NCBI RefSeq assembly: GCF_009295515.1
Contig: NZ_RQVV01000036.1
Coordinates: 48,804 to 112,803, forward strand
Length of the DNA: 64,000 bases
Reading direction: 5' to 3'
DNA from: Erwinia endophytica
GTDB taxonomy: Bacteria > Pseudomonadota > Gammaproteobacteria > Enterobacterales > Enterobacteriaceae
Positions 26,320 through 33,927 of this stretch are shown in pieces. A program made the translations under genes and the position numbers. How positions within the stretch are numbered: the stretch's first letter is position 1; every line of letters begins with the position of its first letter. The notes under the pieces were generated by a model. It ran no database searches. It saw nothing but the letters and a program-made list of their open reading frames with translations, and was not told the origin of the DNA.

Positions 26320-27108
26320 ATGGAATTTTTAATAATAGCATCTGCTTTTATCGGAAGCATCCTGGCAGGACTGTTTGGTGGTGGTGCGGGATTAATCTTT
26401 ACGCCGACAATTTTTCTTTTTTTGTCGCATAATAATCCTGATGCTAGTCACATTATGCAAACAAGCATAACAACAATGATTGCATCCTTAATGCTATCAG
26501 GTGTTGTCGCCATTTTTAAACATCATAAGTATAATCATATAGACTGGAACGCATTGAAATGGTCTGCACCATTAGTAATTTGCGGTTCAATTCTTGGGTG
26601 TTTTACAATGACTTATATGTCAAGTAAAGCTATTATTTACTTTTTCTCACTGGCAACAATTTTATTGGCGGCCAGAACCACTAAAAAACTGTTGAATAAT
26701 GAGAAGAAAGATAAGAAAACGATTAAAGCAAGTTGGGGATTCAAATATCCCGGTAGTTTTATACTTGGATTGATCTCCACATTATCTGGATCTGCCTCAT
26801 TTGTCGTACCTTATTATGAGAAGATCGGTTTAAATATTAAACAAGCAATAGGAACAACCACAGTTGTGGTTTGGTTGTACTCAGTTTTCGTTCTTATCTT
26901 TATGATATCTCTTGGATTTCATGAAAATAACTTACCAGCGGGTAATGTAGGTTTCTTAAACTACCAATATTTGTGGCTATTCATGATCCCGACAATTCCC
27001 GGAGCCTTATTAGGTGCGAAGATTTCCAGTATACTCCCAGAGAGGAAATTAAAAATATCATTCGTAATCCTACTATATGTAATTGGCATTAGCATGTTAT
27101 TTTCTTGA
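26320..27108 (+). CDS. TauE/SafE family membrane transporter
   Basis: About 262 residues with eight predicted hydrophobic segments. The start ASAFIGSILAGLFGGGAGLIFTP carries the glycine-rich motif of the first TauE/SafE repeat, and the second half repeats the pattern around LGLISTLSGSASFVVPYYEKIG and IPGALLGAKISSILPE. Family members export sulfite, sulfoacetate or other small organosulfur and carboxylate anions. It follows the FAD-dependent enzyme in the same direction and with the same low GC content, which suggests one acquired unit in which the permease moves the substrate or product. A TTG at 26317 may be used instead of ATG because it is nearer the GAGGAA site. Confidence 0.85.
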   Translation: MEFLIIASAFIGSILAGLFGGGAGLIFTPTIFLFLSHNNPDASHIMQTSITTMIASLMLSGVVAIFKHHKYNHIDWNALKWSAPLVICGSILGCFTMTYMSSKAIIYFFSLATILLAARTTKKLLNNEKKDKKTIKASWGFKYPGSFILGLISTLSGSASFVVPYYEKIGLNIKQAIGTTTVVVWLYSVFVLIFMISLGFHENNLPAGNVGFLNYQYLWLFMIPTIPGALLGAKISSILPERKLKISFVILLYVIGISMLFS

Positions 27109-27282
27109 TGCCTTCATTAAATTCTTAAAGACTTTATTACCTAATTACTTGATAATAAACAATGCGATGTGCTGGTGATAAATTAATTCAGTATCCCAGC
27201 ACAGCATTAATCTCTACTACTATTATGAATACATTATACAGCACAAACACACCAGTCATCCTACCTATTAGATAATGCGCTC

Positions 27283-27368
27283 TGAAGTGGTCAACAAAAA
27301 TTGGCCACGGATTTAGATCTTTCCAAAAACAATTTTTCTGATTCATTGGGCGTTAATCCACCGTTATA
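27283..27368 (-). pseudogene. Relic of an IS3-family transposase 3' end
   Basis: Read on the minus strand, 27368-27291 translates as YNGGLTPNESEKLF followed by LERSKSVANFC and a stop, the usual C-terminal tail of an IS3-group transposase. The bases from 27283 (TGAAGTGGTCAACAAAAA) look like the matching terminal inverted repeat. Everything upstream of this tail is missing. Confidence 0.6.
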
Positions 27369-27451
27369 TAGTTGAGAAGGGATAGTGTGAACCCATATGT
27401 ATCATCAGTAAAAACCGGTTCAATTCGATCAAGACTAAACATGTTGACTCC

Positions 27452-27490
27452 CACAAAAAAAACCACAACCATATTGTGATTTTTTTTGTG
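27452..27490 (+). terminator. Strong hairpin with T-run
   Basis: CACAAAAAAAACCACAA pairs with TTGTGATTTTTTTTGTG around a five-base loop, with a single bulged or mismatched position. It has the form of a bidirectional rho-independent terminator. It stands between the IS3 relic and the third IS6 element, about 340 bases after the TauE-like gene, so it may be left from an earlier gene at this place. Confidence 0.55.
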
Positions 27491-27518
27491 TTTACGAAAT
27501 GCGATGCGCATCACATAA

Positions 27519-27887
27519 GGCTCTGTCGCATTAACAACGCAAAGTTAGAAAAAGCGGTACTGCCTGTTTTTCAGGCTGCTATCAGATAAAACTGTCCTGC
27601 CGGGGACATCCCGTCCCCGGCAGGGTGCTGATATTTCCCTTTACGTATCATATGAATCAGTTCAATACCGTCCAGAATGGTCTGTGCACGCCGGAACGAT
27701 TTGAATCCCAGCATCAACCGCATTCGGCGTTTGATATTCCAGTGGTCCTGCTCAATCAAATTGTTCAGATACTTACTCTGCCTGACGGTAATGGTTTTCA
27801 TCTTTTTCTTTACCGCCATTGAGCGTAGCGAGCGCCGCCGTATTGGCGCGACTTTTGTCCGTCTGCTGATGTTAATGCGACAGAACC
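27519..27887 (-). mobile_element. Internally deleted IS6-family element
   Basis: A 369-base remnant with both terminal repeats (GGCTCTGTCGCATTAA at 27519, one mismatch, and the complement ending at 27887). It keeps only the 3' half of a transposase gene on the minus strand, from about DKSRANTAALATLNGG, with one frameshift before the ITVRQSKYLNNLIEQDH segment, to the intact C-terminus FYLIAA near 27574. Here the region that is frameshifted in copies 1 and 2 is in frame (ILDGIELIHMIRKGKY). It is inverted relative to copies 1 and 2 and ends 27 bases from the dnaB stop codon. Confidence 0.85.
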
Positions 27888-27914
27888 GAAATACACAGAA
27901 TATGTATGACCCGG

Positions 27915-29330
27915 TTATTCGTCGTCATACTGTGGACCCGCATAATTATCAAAACGCGACCACTGGCCATTAAAGGTTAGACGTACGGTACCGATTGGGC
28001 CGTTACGCTGCTTACCCAAAATTATCTCGGCGATCCCTTTCATATCACTGTTCTCGTGGTAAACCTCATCACGGTAGATAAACATAATCAAGTCGGCATC
28101 CTGCTCGATGGAGCCGGATTCACGTAGATCCGAGTTGACCGGACGTTTATCAGCTCGCTGTTCCAGTGAACGGTTAAGCTGCGACAGCGCCACTACCGGC
28201 ACCTGAAGCTCTTTGGCCAGCGCCTTGAGAGAGCGGGAGATTTCCGCGATTTCCAGCGTACGGTTATCCGACAACGCAGGCACGCGCATCAGTTGGAGAT
28301 AGTCGATCATTATCAGACTCAGGCCACCGTGTTCACGAAAAACGCGGCGTGCACGAGAGCGTACTTCTGTCGGCGTCAGGCCGGAGGAATCATCGATGAA
28401 CATGTTCTTTTTCTCCAGCAGAATCCCCATCGTACTGGAGATGCGCGCCCAGTCCTCGTCATCTAACTGACCAGTACGGATCCGGGTCTGATCCACACGG
28501 GACAACGAGGCCAGCATACGCATCATAATCTGTTCACCGGGCATCTCCAGACTGAAAATCAGTACCGGTTTATCCTGGGTCATCGCGGCATTTTCGCAAA
28601 GGTTCATCGCAAACGTGGTTTTACCCATGGAAGGACGCGCCGCCACAATAATCAGATCCGATCGTTGTAAACCGGCGGTTTTCTTATTCAGATCCTGATA
28701 CCCCGTATCCACACCGGTCACCCCATCGTGCGGCGTCTGATAAAGCGATTCGATCCTTGAAATCGTCGCTTCAAGGATCTGATCGACACTCTTTGGCCCT
28801 TCATTTTTATTGGCGCGATTTTCAGCTATCTGGAAAACACGGGATTCGGCCAGATCGAGCAGATCTTCACTGGTACGACCCTGCGGATCATAACCGGCAT
28901 CGGCTATTTCGTTCGCTACTGCGATCATTTCACGGACAATTGCACGTTCGCGAACGATATCCGCATAAGCGCCGATATTCGCTGCACTGGGGGTGTTTTT
29001 CGACAGTTCTGCGAGATAGGCAAAACCGCCCACCATGCTCAATTCACCTTTGGTCTCCATCGATTCGGAGAGGGTTATCAGGTCAATTGGCTTGCCCTGT
29101 TCCAGCAAGCGCTGCATTTCACTAAAAATCATGCGGTGTGGTCGGCTGAAGAAGTCCTGCGCCACCACACGTTCAGAAACGTTGTCCCAGCGTTCGTTAT
29201 CCAGCATCAACCCGCCCAACACGGATTGCTCCGCTTCCAGAGAATGGGGCGGCAATTTAAGCCCTTCCATCTGCCGATCGTGAGGCGCATGGTTATCAAC
29301 GGATTTGTTGGAGGGTTTATTTCCTGCCAT
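27915..29330 (-). CDS. dnaB: Replicative DNA helicase DnaB
   Basis: A 471-residue hexameric 5'-3' helicase of the replication fork, the same length as E. coli DnaB. LKLPPHSLEAEQSVLGGLML opens the N-terminal domain; Walker A is ARPSMGKTTFAMN near residue 230, Walker B is LIMIDYLQLM near residue 340, and the C-terminal RESGSIEQDADLIMFIYRDE is intact. The start is the ATG at 29330 (MAGNKPSNK), as in E. coli; the upstream extension is spurious. In E. coli alr and tyrB follow in this direction; here the next feature is an IS6 remnant. It is divergent from qorA. Confidence 0.97.
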   Translation of the reverse strand: MAGNKPSNKSVDNHAPHDRQMEGLKLPPHSLEAEQSVLGGLMLDNERWDNVSERVVAQDFFSRPHRMIFSEMQRLLEQGKPIDLITLSESMETKGELSMVGGFAYLAELSKNTPSAANIGAYADIVRERAIVREMIAVANEIADAGYDPQGRTSEDLLDLAESRVFQIAENRANKNEGPKSVDQILEATISRIESLYQTPHDGVTGVDTGYQDLNKKTAGLQRSDLIIVAARPSMGKTTFAMNLCENAAMTQDKPVLIFSLEMPGEQIMMRMLASLSRVDQTRIRTGQLDDEDWARISSTMGILLEKKNMFIDDSSGLTPTEVRSRARRVFREHGGLSLIMIDYLQLMRVPALSDNRTLEIAEISRSLKALAKELQVPVVALSQLNRSLEQRADKRPVNSDLRESGSIEQDADLIMFIYRDEVYHENSDMKGIAEIILGKQRNGPIGTVRLTFNGQWSRFDNYAGPQYDDE

Positions 29331-29430
29331 AGTAATGCGATACCAAAATCTGAGAGGGGGAAGCGCGCAAGTATACCTGTTTGCTGACCTTTCGTCCTCT
29401 CTCAATGACGCTGAATCCACAGGAGATATC

Positions 29431-30411
29431 ATGACGAAACGTATACAAATCAGCCAGCACGGCGGCCCGGAAGTGATGCAGGTGATTGACGTTGAGATCC
29501 CTGAACCTGCGACAGGAGAGGTCATTGTTGAGAACAAAGCGATCGGCATCAACTACATCGATACTTATGTACGCAGCGGCCTGTATCCCGCCTCATTACC
29601 TTCAGGATTAGGCACTGAAGCCGCGGGGGTAGTGAAGAGCGTTGGTGAAGGCGTAACGGCGGTGAAACCGGGAGATCGCGTAGTTTATGCTCAGTCGACT
29701 CTCGGCGCCTACAGCGAATATCATGCGGTACATGTCGATAAACTGGCGCTCCTGCCCGACAGTATTTCTTACCAGCAAGCGGCGGCATCGTTTCTGAAAG
29801 GCCTGACCGTTCATTACCTGCTGCGCCAGACTTATGTGGTTCAGCCTGACGAAGTTTTCCTGTTTCATGCGGCGGCAGGCGGTGTCGGATTGATCGCCTG
29901 TCAGTGGGCAAAAGCGCTGGGGGCTCATCTGATCGGCACCGTGGGTTCTGCTGAAAAAGCAGCACGGGCGAAGGACGCTGGCGCATGGGCAACCATTAAC
30001 TATCGCCAGGAAAATATTGCTCAGCGTGTCAGTGAACTGACGGATGGCAAAAAGGTGCGGGTGGTTTACGATTCGGTGGGGAAAGAGACTTGGGAAGCCT
30101 CGCTGGACTGCCTGCAACGTCGCGGTTTGATGGTCAGCTTTGGCAACTCCTCCGGCCCGGTCAGCGGCGTAAATTTGGCTATTCTCAATCAAAAAGGGTC
30201 GCTGTACGTAACTCGCCCTTCGCTGAATGGCTATATTACCACGCGTGAAGCGCTGACAAATGCCAGCAACGAATTGTTCTCGCTGATCGCGAGCGGAGCG
30301 ATTAACGTGGATGTGCCTGAACAGCAAAAGTTTGCTCTGACTGATGTACAACAGGCGCATAAAACGCTGGAGAGCCGTGCCACTCAAGGTTCAAGCTTGT
30401 TGATCCCTTGA
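29431..30411 (+). CDS. qorA: NADPH:quinone reductase-like protein QorA
   Basis: A 326-residue zinc-free medium-chain reductase that transfers electrons from NADPH to quinones. FNHGGPEV-like ISQHGGPEVMQ at the start, IGINYIDTYVRSGLYP near residue 45, the nucleotide-binding AAAGGVGLIACQWAKALGA near residue 150 and SGPVSGVNLAILNQKGSLY in the C-terminal part match E. coli QorA. The ATG at 29431 follows AGGAGATATC; the longer frame from 29305 overlaps dnaB. A clear terminator follows. Confidence 0.95.
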   Translation: MTKRIQISQHGGPEVMQVIDVEIPEPATGEVIVENKAIGINYIDTYVRSGLYPASLPSGLGTEAAGVVKSVGEGVTAVKPGDRVVYAQSTLGAYSEYHAVHVDKLALLPDSISYQQAAASFLKGLTVHYLLRQTYVVQPDEVFLFHAAAGGVGLIACQWAKALGAHLIGTVGSAEKAARAKDAGAWATINYRQENIAQRVSELTDGKKVRVVYDSVGKETWEASLDCLQRRGLMVSFGNSSGPVSGVNLAILNQKGSLYVTRPSLNGYITTREALTNASNELFSLIASGAINVDVPEQQKFALTDVQQAHKTLESRATQGSSLLIP

Positions 30412-30431
30412 TCGATCGCCAGAAACGAATC

Positions 30432-30466
30432 GGGCTTCCCGCAGGAAGCCCTTATTTTCTTTTTTT
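30432..30466 (+). terminator. qorA terminator
   Basis: GGGCTTCC and GGAAGCCC are joined by a CGCA loop and followed by a T-rich run, 20 bases after the qorA stop codon. Confidence 0.9.
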
Positions 30467-30673
30467 ATGATTTACGCTGTTAGTAGGGTCAGCGGTGATG
30501 AATTCGTTCTGATTCAATCGGCACAATCATGGCAAATTTTATAAGTAAAAAATATGTTTAATTGCAAAATCATCTGAGCAATCTTCCATGTTGTGATCCA
30601 GACCTCACTACCATGCGTAAAAAACCATCTAATACATTGATTTTATCGAGATAACTAACACTCACTGTTCAGT

Positions 30674-30823
30674 TTAACCGGCTGGTAAGCCGTGATAAGC
30701 CCCTATGCCCAGCACCGCCAATAGCCACCATGGAAACATTTTTATAACAACCAACAGCAGGCCACCACAGATAATCACTATCATTGCAACAATCAGCGCA
30801 ACGATGGTGCCAGCAAATAGCGG
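30674..30823 (-). pseudogene. pspG: Degenerate pspG (phage shock protein G) remnant
   Basis: On the minus strand the frame reads AGTIVALIVAMIVIICGG, then LLLVVIKMFPWWLLAVLGIG and stops after GLPAG. This lines up with the middle of E. coli PspG (ALVVAT, LGGML, MIKLLPWLLLAI). The N-terminal membrane segment is gone: an in-frame TGA lies five codons before the alignment begins and there is no usable start. In E. coli pspG also lies between dusA and qorA, on the dusA strand, so position supports the call. The rest of the 30467-30918 gap shows no gene. Confidence 0.7.
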
Positions 30824-30918
30824 TCAGTTACGGCTTGACGGGTGTTTATCACATGTAAGGCGGCAGACTATGACGTCCCGACAGAGTCGAAACTGATCGA
30901 CGCCTGTCTACATTAACG

Positions 30919-31968
30919 TTAAACGATCGCCGGGATCTTATCGGCGACCAGCGCCAACGCCTGCTCCACAGTCGCAATATTGGCGCCCGGTTTATGCGCA
31001 TTCTCGCTCAGATGACGGCGCCACTGACGGGCGCCAGGAATGCCCTGGAACAATCCCAGCATATGGCGGGTAATATGACCCAGCCAGGTTCCCTGTGCCA
31101 GTTCACGTTCAATGTACGGATACATTGAGCGCACCACCGCCACCAGATCGACGGGTGCATCATCGCTGCCGAACAACTCGCGGTCTACCTGCGACAGCAG
31201 CCCTGGATTCTGGTAGGCTTCACGCCCCATCATCACCCCATCCACGTGCTGCAAGTGCACTTTGGCTTCTTCCAACGTCTTCACGCCGCCGTTAATCGAC
31301 AGAGTCAGATGCGGGAAATCACGCTTAAGCTGATACACACGTTCATAATCCAGCGGGGGGATTTCGCGGTTCTCTTTCGGGCTCAGCCCTGACAGCCATG
31401 CTTTGCGCGCATGGATGATAAACATCTCACAACCGCCCTGCTCAGACACCTGATGGATAAAATCACACAAAAAAGCATAACTGTCCTGATTGTCGATACC
31501 AATACGTGTTTTCACCGTGACCGGAACAGACACCTTATCACGCATGGCTTTAATGCCATCCGCCACCAACGCCGCTTCACCCATCAGACACGCCCCAAAA
31601 CGCCCGTTCTGTACACGATCTGAAGGACAACCGACATTGAGGTTAATTTCATTATAGCCCCGCGCTTCCGCCAGCTCGGCGCACCGGGCCAGCGCAGCGG
31701 GTTCAAAACCGCCCAACTGCAACGCCACGGGTTGTTCTTCCGGGCTCCAGGCCAGATAGTCGCCTTTGCCATGAATGATCGCGCCGGTAGTGACCATTTC
31801 CGTGTACAGCAACGCCTGACGCGTCAACTGACGGTGAAAATAGCGGCAGTGACGATCCGTCCAGTCCAGCATCGGGGCAACACTGAATCGTGAAGGGCTG
31901 TATTTTGGCGCTACACCGCTGTTAATACTGATGTTCTGTGGGTTGAAGACTTCTTTATTTTCATGCAT
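30919..31968 (-). CDS. dusA: tRNA-dihydrouridine synthase A
   Basis: A 349-residue flavin enzyme that reduces uridines 20 and 20a in the tRNA D-loop with [24 protein letters not shown] near residue 28 is the FMN-binding start of the barrel, and [19 protein letters not shown] near residue 112 contains the catalytic Cys. [13 protein letters not shown] and [12 protein letters not shown] follow in the expected order. An N-terminal extension of about 26 residues precedes the core. In E. coli zur is the divergent neighbour; here 1.35 kb of gene debris lies between them. Confidence 0.95.
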   Translation of the reverse strand: MHENKEVFNPQNISINSGVAPKYSPSRFSVAPMLDWTDRHCRYFHRQLTRQALLYTEMVTTGAIIHGKGDYLAWSPEEQPVALQLGGFEPAALARCAELAEARGYNEINLNVGCPSDRVQNGRFGACLMGEAALVADGIKAMRDKVSVPVTVKTRIGIDNQDSYAFLCDFIHQVSEQGGCEMFIIHARKAWLSGLSPKENREIPPLDYERVYQLKRDFPHLTLSINGGVKTLEEAKVHLQHVDGVMMGREAYQNPGLLSQVDRELFGSDDAPVDLVAVVRSMYPYIERELAQGTWLGHITRHMLGLFQGIPGARQWRRHLSENAHKPGANIATVEQALALVADKIPAIV

Positions 31969-32136
31969 TTTTTGTCTTTATGTCGTATTTTTTCTTTATC
32001 AGGACACCAAATTTAAGGAGTCCTCAGCGCCTAAATCTGGCATGGGACATATCAGGATTGCATACTATACCATAGGCAAAAGAACGAAAGCAGACGGCAA
32101 AATCTTCACAAAGCACGTCGATGCAAAAACATGGGG

Positions 32137-32381
32137 GAGAACATTCGTGAAGCTATTGGGGCCCATATCACATCACTAGTGGAGGTGGCAAAGCCGTACC
32201 AGAAGTTACCCCTGTAGAAAGCTGGCTGGCCGATCCTGGCTATGCTGGCATGGTATAACTCCCCTTTTTGCTGATCCGCCGTATCGATCAGTTTGTTGCC
32301 ACACATCCAGAATATGGTAGCCGTTCCGGCTTCCTGTCTCGTGTCGCGGCGGATAAAATAATTGGACGAAAAAAAACGTAA
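32137..32381 (+). pseudogene. Decayed hicB antitoxin gene
   Basis: Three pieces in different frames reconstruct most of a HicB antitoxin: ENIREAIGAHITSLVE (32137), then after a one-base shift GGKAVPEVTPVESWLADPGYAGMV, then after a gap LIRRIDQFVATHPEYGSRSG and FLSRVAADKIIGRKKT to the TAA at 32381. The last part is the ribbon-helix-helix DNA-binding domain typical of the family. The N-terminal partial-RNase-H-like part and the hicA toxin gene are not seen. A small hairpin (CCTC-GCAA-GAGG) with T residues follows at 32384-32400. Confidence 0.7.
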
Positions 32382-32431
32382 AACCTCGCAAGAGGCTTTT
32401 GTAACGATAACCCAATGGATTTAGGCCGAAC

Positions 32432-32988
32432 ATGGACAACGCAGAGCTAAAACAACACTTGTATGAGTGCCTCCGCTGTGAAGTAATGATGAGCAGTAAA
32501 CCTTTTTCATGGTGGAGAACACTACATAAAGCATTCAAGTGCCCAGAAAGACGTTACTTTTTCTGGTGGAGAATTGCATCGTACTTATACAAAACTAAAA
32601 AAATAAAAAAATCGCAAGAAAAATAAACAGATCATTAGTTTTAAAATACGGTACCGAAATACAGCTTCCTGCACATATTGGACCTGGGCTTATTATCAGT
32701 CATCATCAGGGAATAGTAATAAATAGTGCGGCTAAAATAGGGAAGTCCTTTCGCATACGACAAAATGTAACGATTGGAATATCAGGAAATTCTAAAAGTG
32801 GCTTACCACCATCTATCACCATTGGCGACAATGTAGAGATTGGGGCGGAGTCATGTATCATCTCAGAAAATATAAAAATAGGTAATAATGTCACTATTGG
32901 TGCAATGTCATTCATTAATAAAAACATTCCTGACAATTGCACTGTTTTTACAGAAAAAATCAACAGAACGATCGTTAAAAATAATTAA
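32432..32988 (+). pseudogene. Serine O-acetyltransferase-like gene with frameshift in an A-run
   Basis: The frame from ATG 32432 gives a 64-residue helical N-terminal part with FWWRIASYLYKTKKIKKSQEK and stops at 32626. Inserting one base in the adjacent run of five A residues lets it continue as INRSLVLKYGTEIQLPAHIG, then a left-handed beta-helix of hexapeptide repeats (IGPGLI, IGKSFR, NVTIGI, ITIGDNVEIGAESCI, IGNNVTIGAMSFI) to a stop at 32988. This is the layout of the short serine acetyltransferases found in polysaccharide clusters. Low GC and AT-rich codons point to transfer. It is probably broken, unless slippage on the A-run rescues some protein. Confidence 0.7.
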
Positions 32989-33014
32989 TCTGTTCAGTAA
33001 ACTCATTAGTTTAA

Positions 33015-33170
33015 TGAATGCGGATGAAACTGACATCAGGGTCAGAGGGCAGTGGAAATATCTGTACCGGGCTGTCGATACCTCAGGTCAGATGCTCTAC
33101 TGGCATAGAAACAGGATACGGCAGCAGCATTACGTTAGAACGATCGAAAAGGGATGGTCCGCGCCCCTCT
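33015..33170 (+). mobile_element. Fragment of an IS6-family transposase gene
   Basis: MNADETDIRVRGQWKYLYRA at 33015 matches the region around the first catalytic Asp of IS6-family transposases and is followed by VDTSGQ, after which similarity fades. No terminal repeats are recognised. It shows that the dusA-zur gap was also visited by IS6-family elements. The remainder of 32989-33317 holds only the zur upstream region. Confidence 0.7.
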
Positions 33171-33317
33171 GACCTTACCGTACAATTTCTTTTATTTTTA
33201 GTTGTTAATCAAATGATTAAGATAATATCGACAGGAGTCTGGACACCTCAAGGCTGAATTCGTCGTTTGGCTTCTGACGTGATAACATAACAATCAGATT
33301 TAGCCTCGGGGGAAGTT

Positions 33318-33833
33318 ATGAATATAAGCAGCGCTGAAAAAATTCTGTCGCAGGCAGAAGCACTCTGCCAACAACGCAATGTCAGGTTAACACCTCAGCG
33401 TCTCGAAGTGCTGCGTCTGATGAGCCAGCACCACGGCGCGATCAGTGCTTATGATCTGCTCGATTTATTGCGTACCTGTGAACCGCAAGCGAAACCCCCC
33501 ACGGTTTATCGCGCTCTGGATTTCTTGCTGGAGCAAGGCTTCGTTCACCGCGTAGAGTCCACCAACAGCTATGTCGTCTGCCATCATTTTGAAGAACCGG
33601 CACACACTTCAGCAATGCTGATTTGTGATCGCTGTGGAGCCGTGGTGGAAAAACATGCTGAGGGCGTCGAAAGCATCTTGCAATCGCTGGCCTCGTCGTC
33701 AGGCTTTGCCCTGACCAATAGTGTTATCGAAGCGCATGGATTATGTAGCGATTGTGTCGAAGTTGAAGCCTGTACGCATCAGGATGCCTGCCAGCACGAC
33801 CACACGATCAACACCAAAAAACGTGGACGTTAA
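33318..33833 (+). CDS. zur: Zinc uptake regulator Zur
   Basis: A 171-residue Fur-family repressor of zinc uptake genes. The winged helix spans VRLTPQRLEVLRLMSQHHGA to PTVYRALDFLLEQGFVHR. Structural zinc ligands are the two Cys pairs in LICDRCGAV and LCSDCVEV, and HHFEEPAHTS contributes metal-binding histidines. The tail ACQHDHTINTKK is also His/Cys-rich. GGGGGAAG precedes the ATG. Length and position (convergent with dinF) match E. coli Zur. Confidence 0.95.
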   Translation: MNISSAEKILSQAEALCQQRNVRLTPQRLEVLRLMSQHHGAISAYDLLDLLRTCEPQAKPPTVYRALDFLLEQGFVHRVESTNSYVVCHHFEEPAHTSAMLICDRCGAVVEKHAEGVESILQSLASSSGFALTNSVIEAHGLCSDCVEVEACTHQDACQHDHTINTKKRGR

Positions 33834-33927
33834 ACGTTATAGTCGCCATCATTTTATTTAATGGCATCGCTAAGGCCATGATAAAAAACATGAATGACCG
33901 TGTGATGACGCGGGATAACCGGCGACG

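Noticed and set aside
27441..27479. Thr/Lys-rich 12-codon mini-ORF overlapping a terminator hairpin, resembling an attenuator leader peptide
   Set aside because: It has no ribosome-binding site, no amino-acid biosynthesis operon follows, and the Lys/Thr codons arise from the A-rich stem itself.
30798..30812. Sigma-54-type promoter match on the minus strand (TGGCAC-N5-TTGC)
   Set aside because: The spacing is perfect and pspG is sigma-54 dependent in E. coli, but here the motif falls inside the recognisable PspG coding relic, with nothing intact downstream, so it is probably chance.
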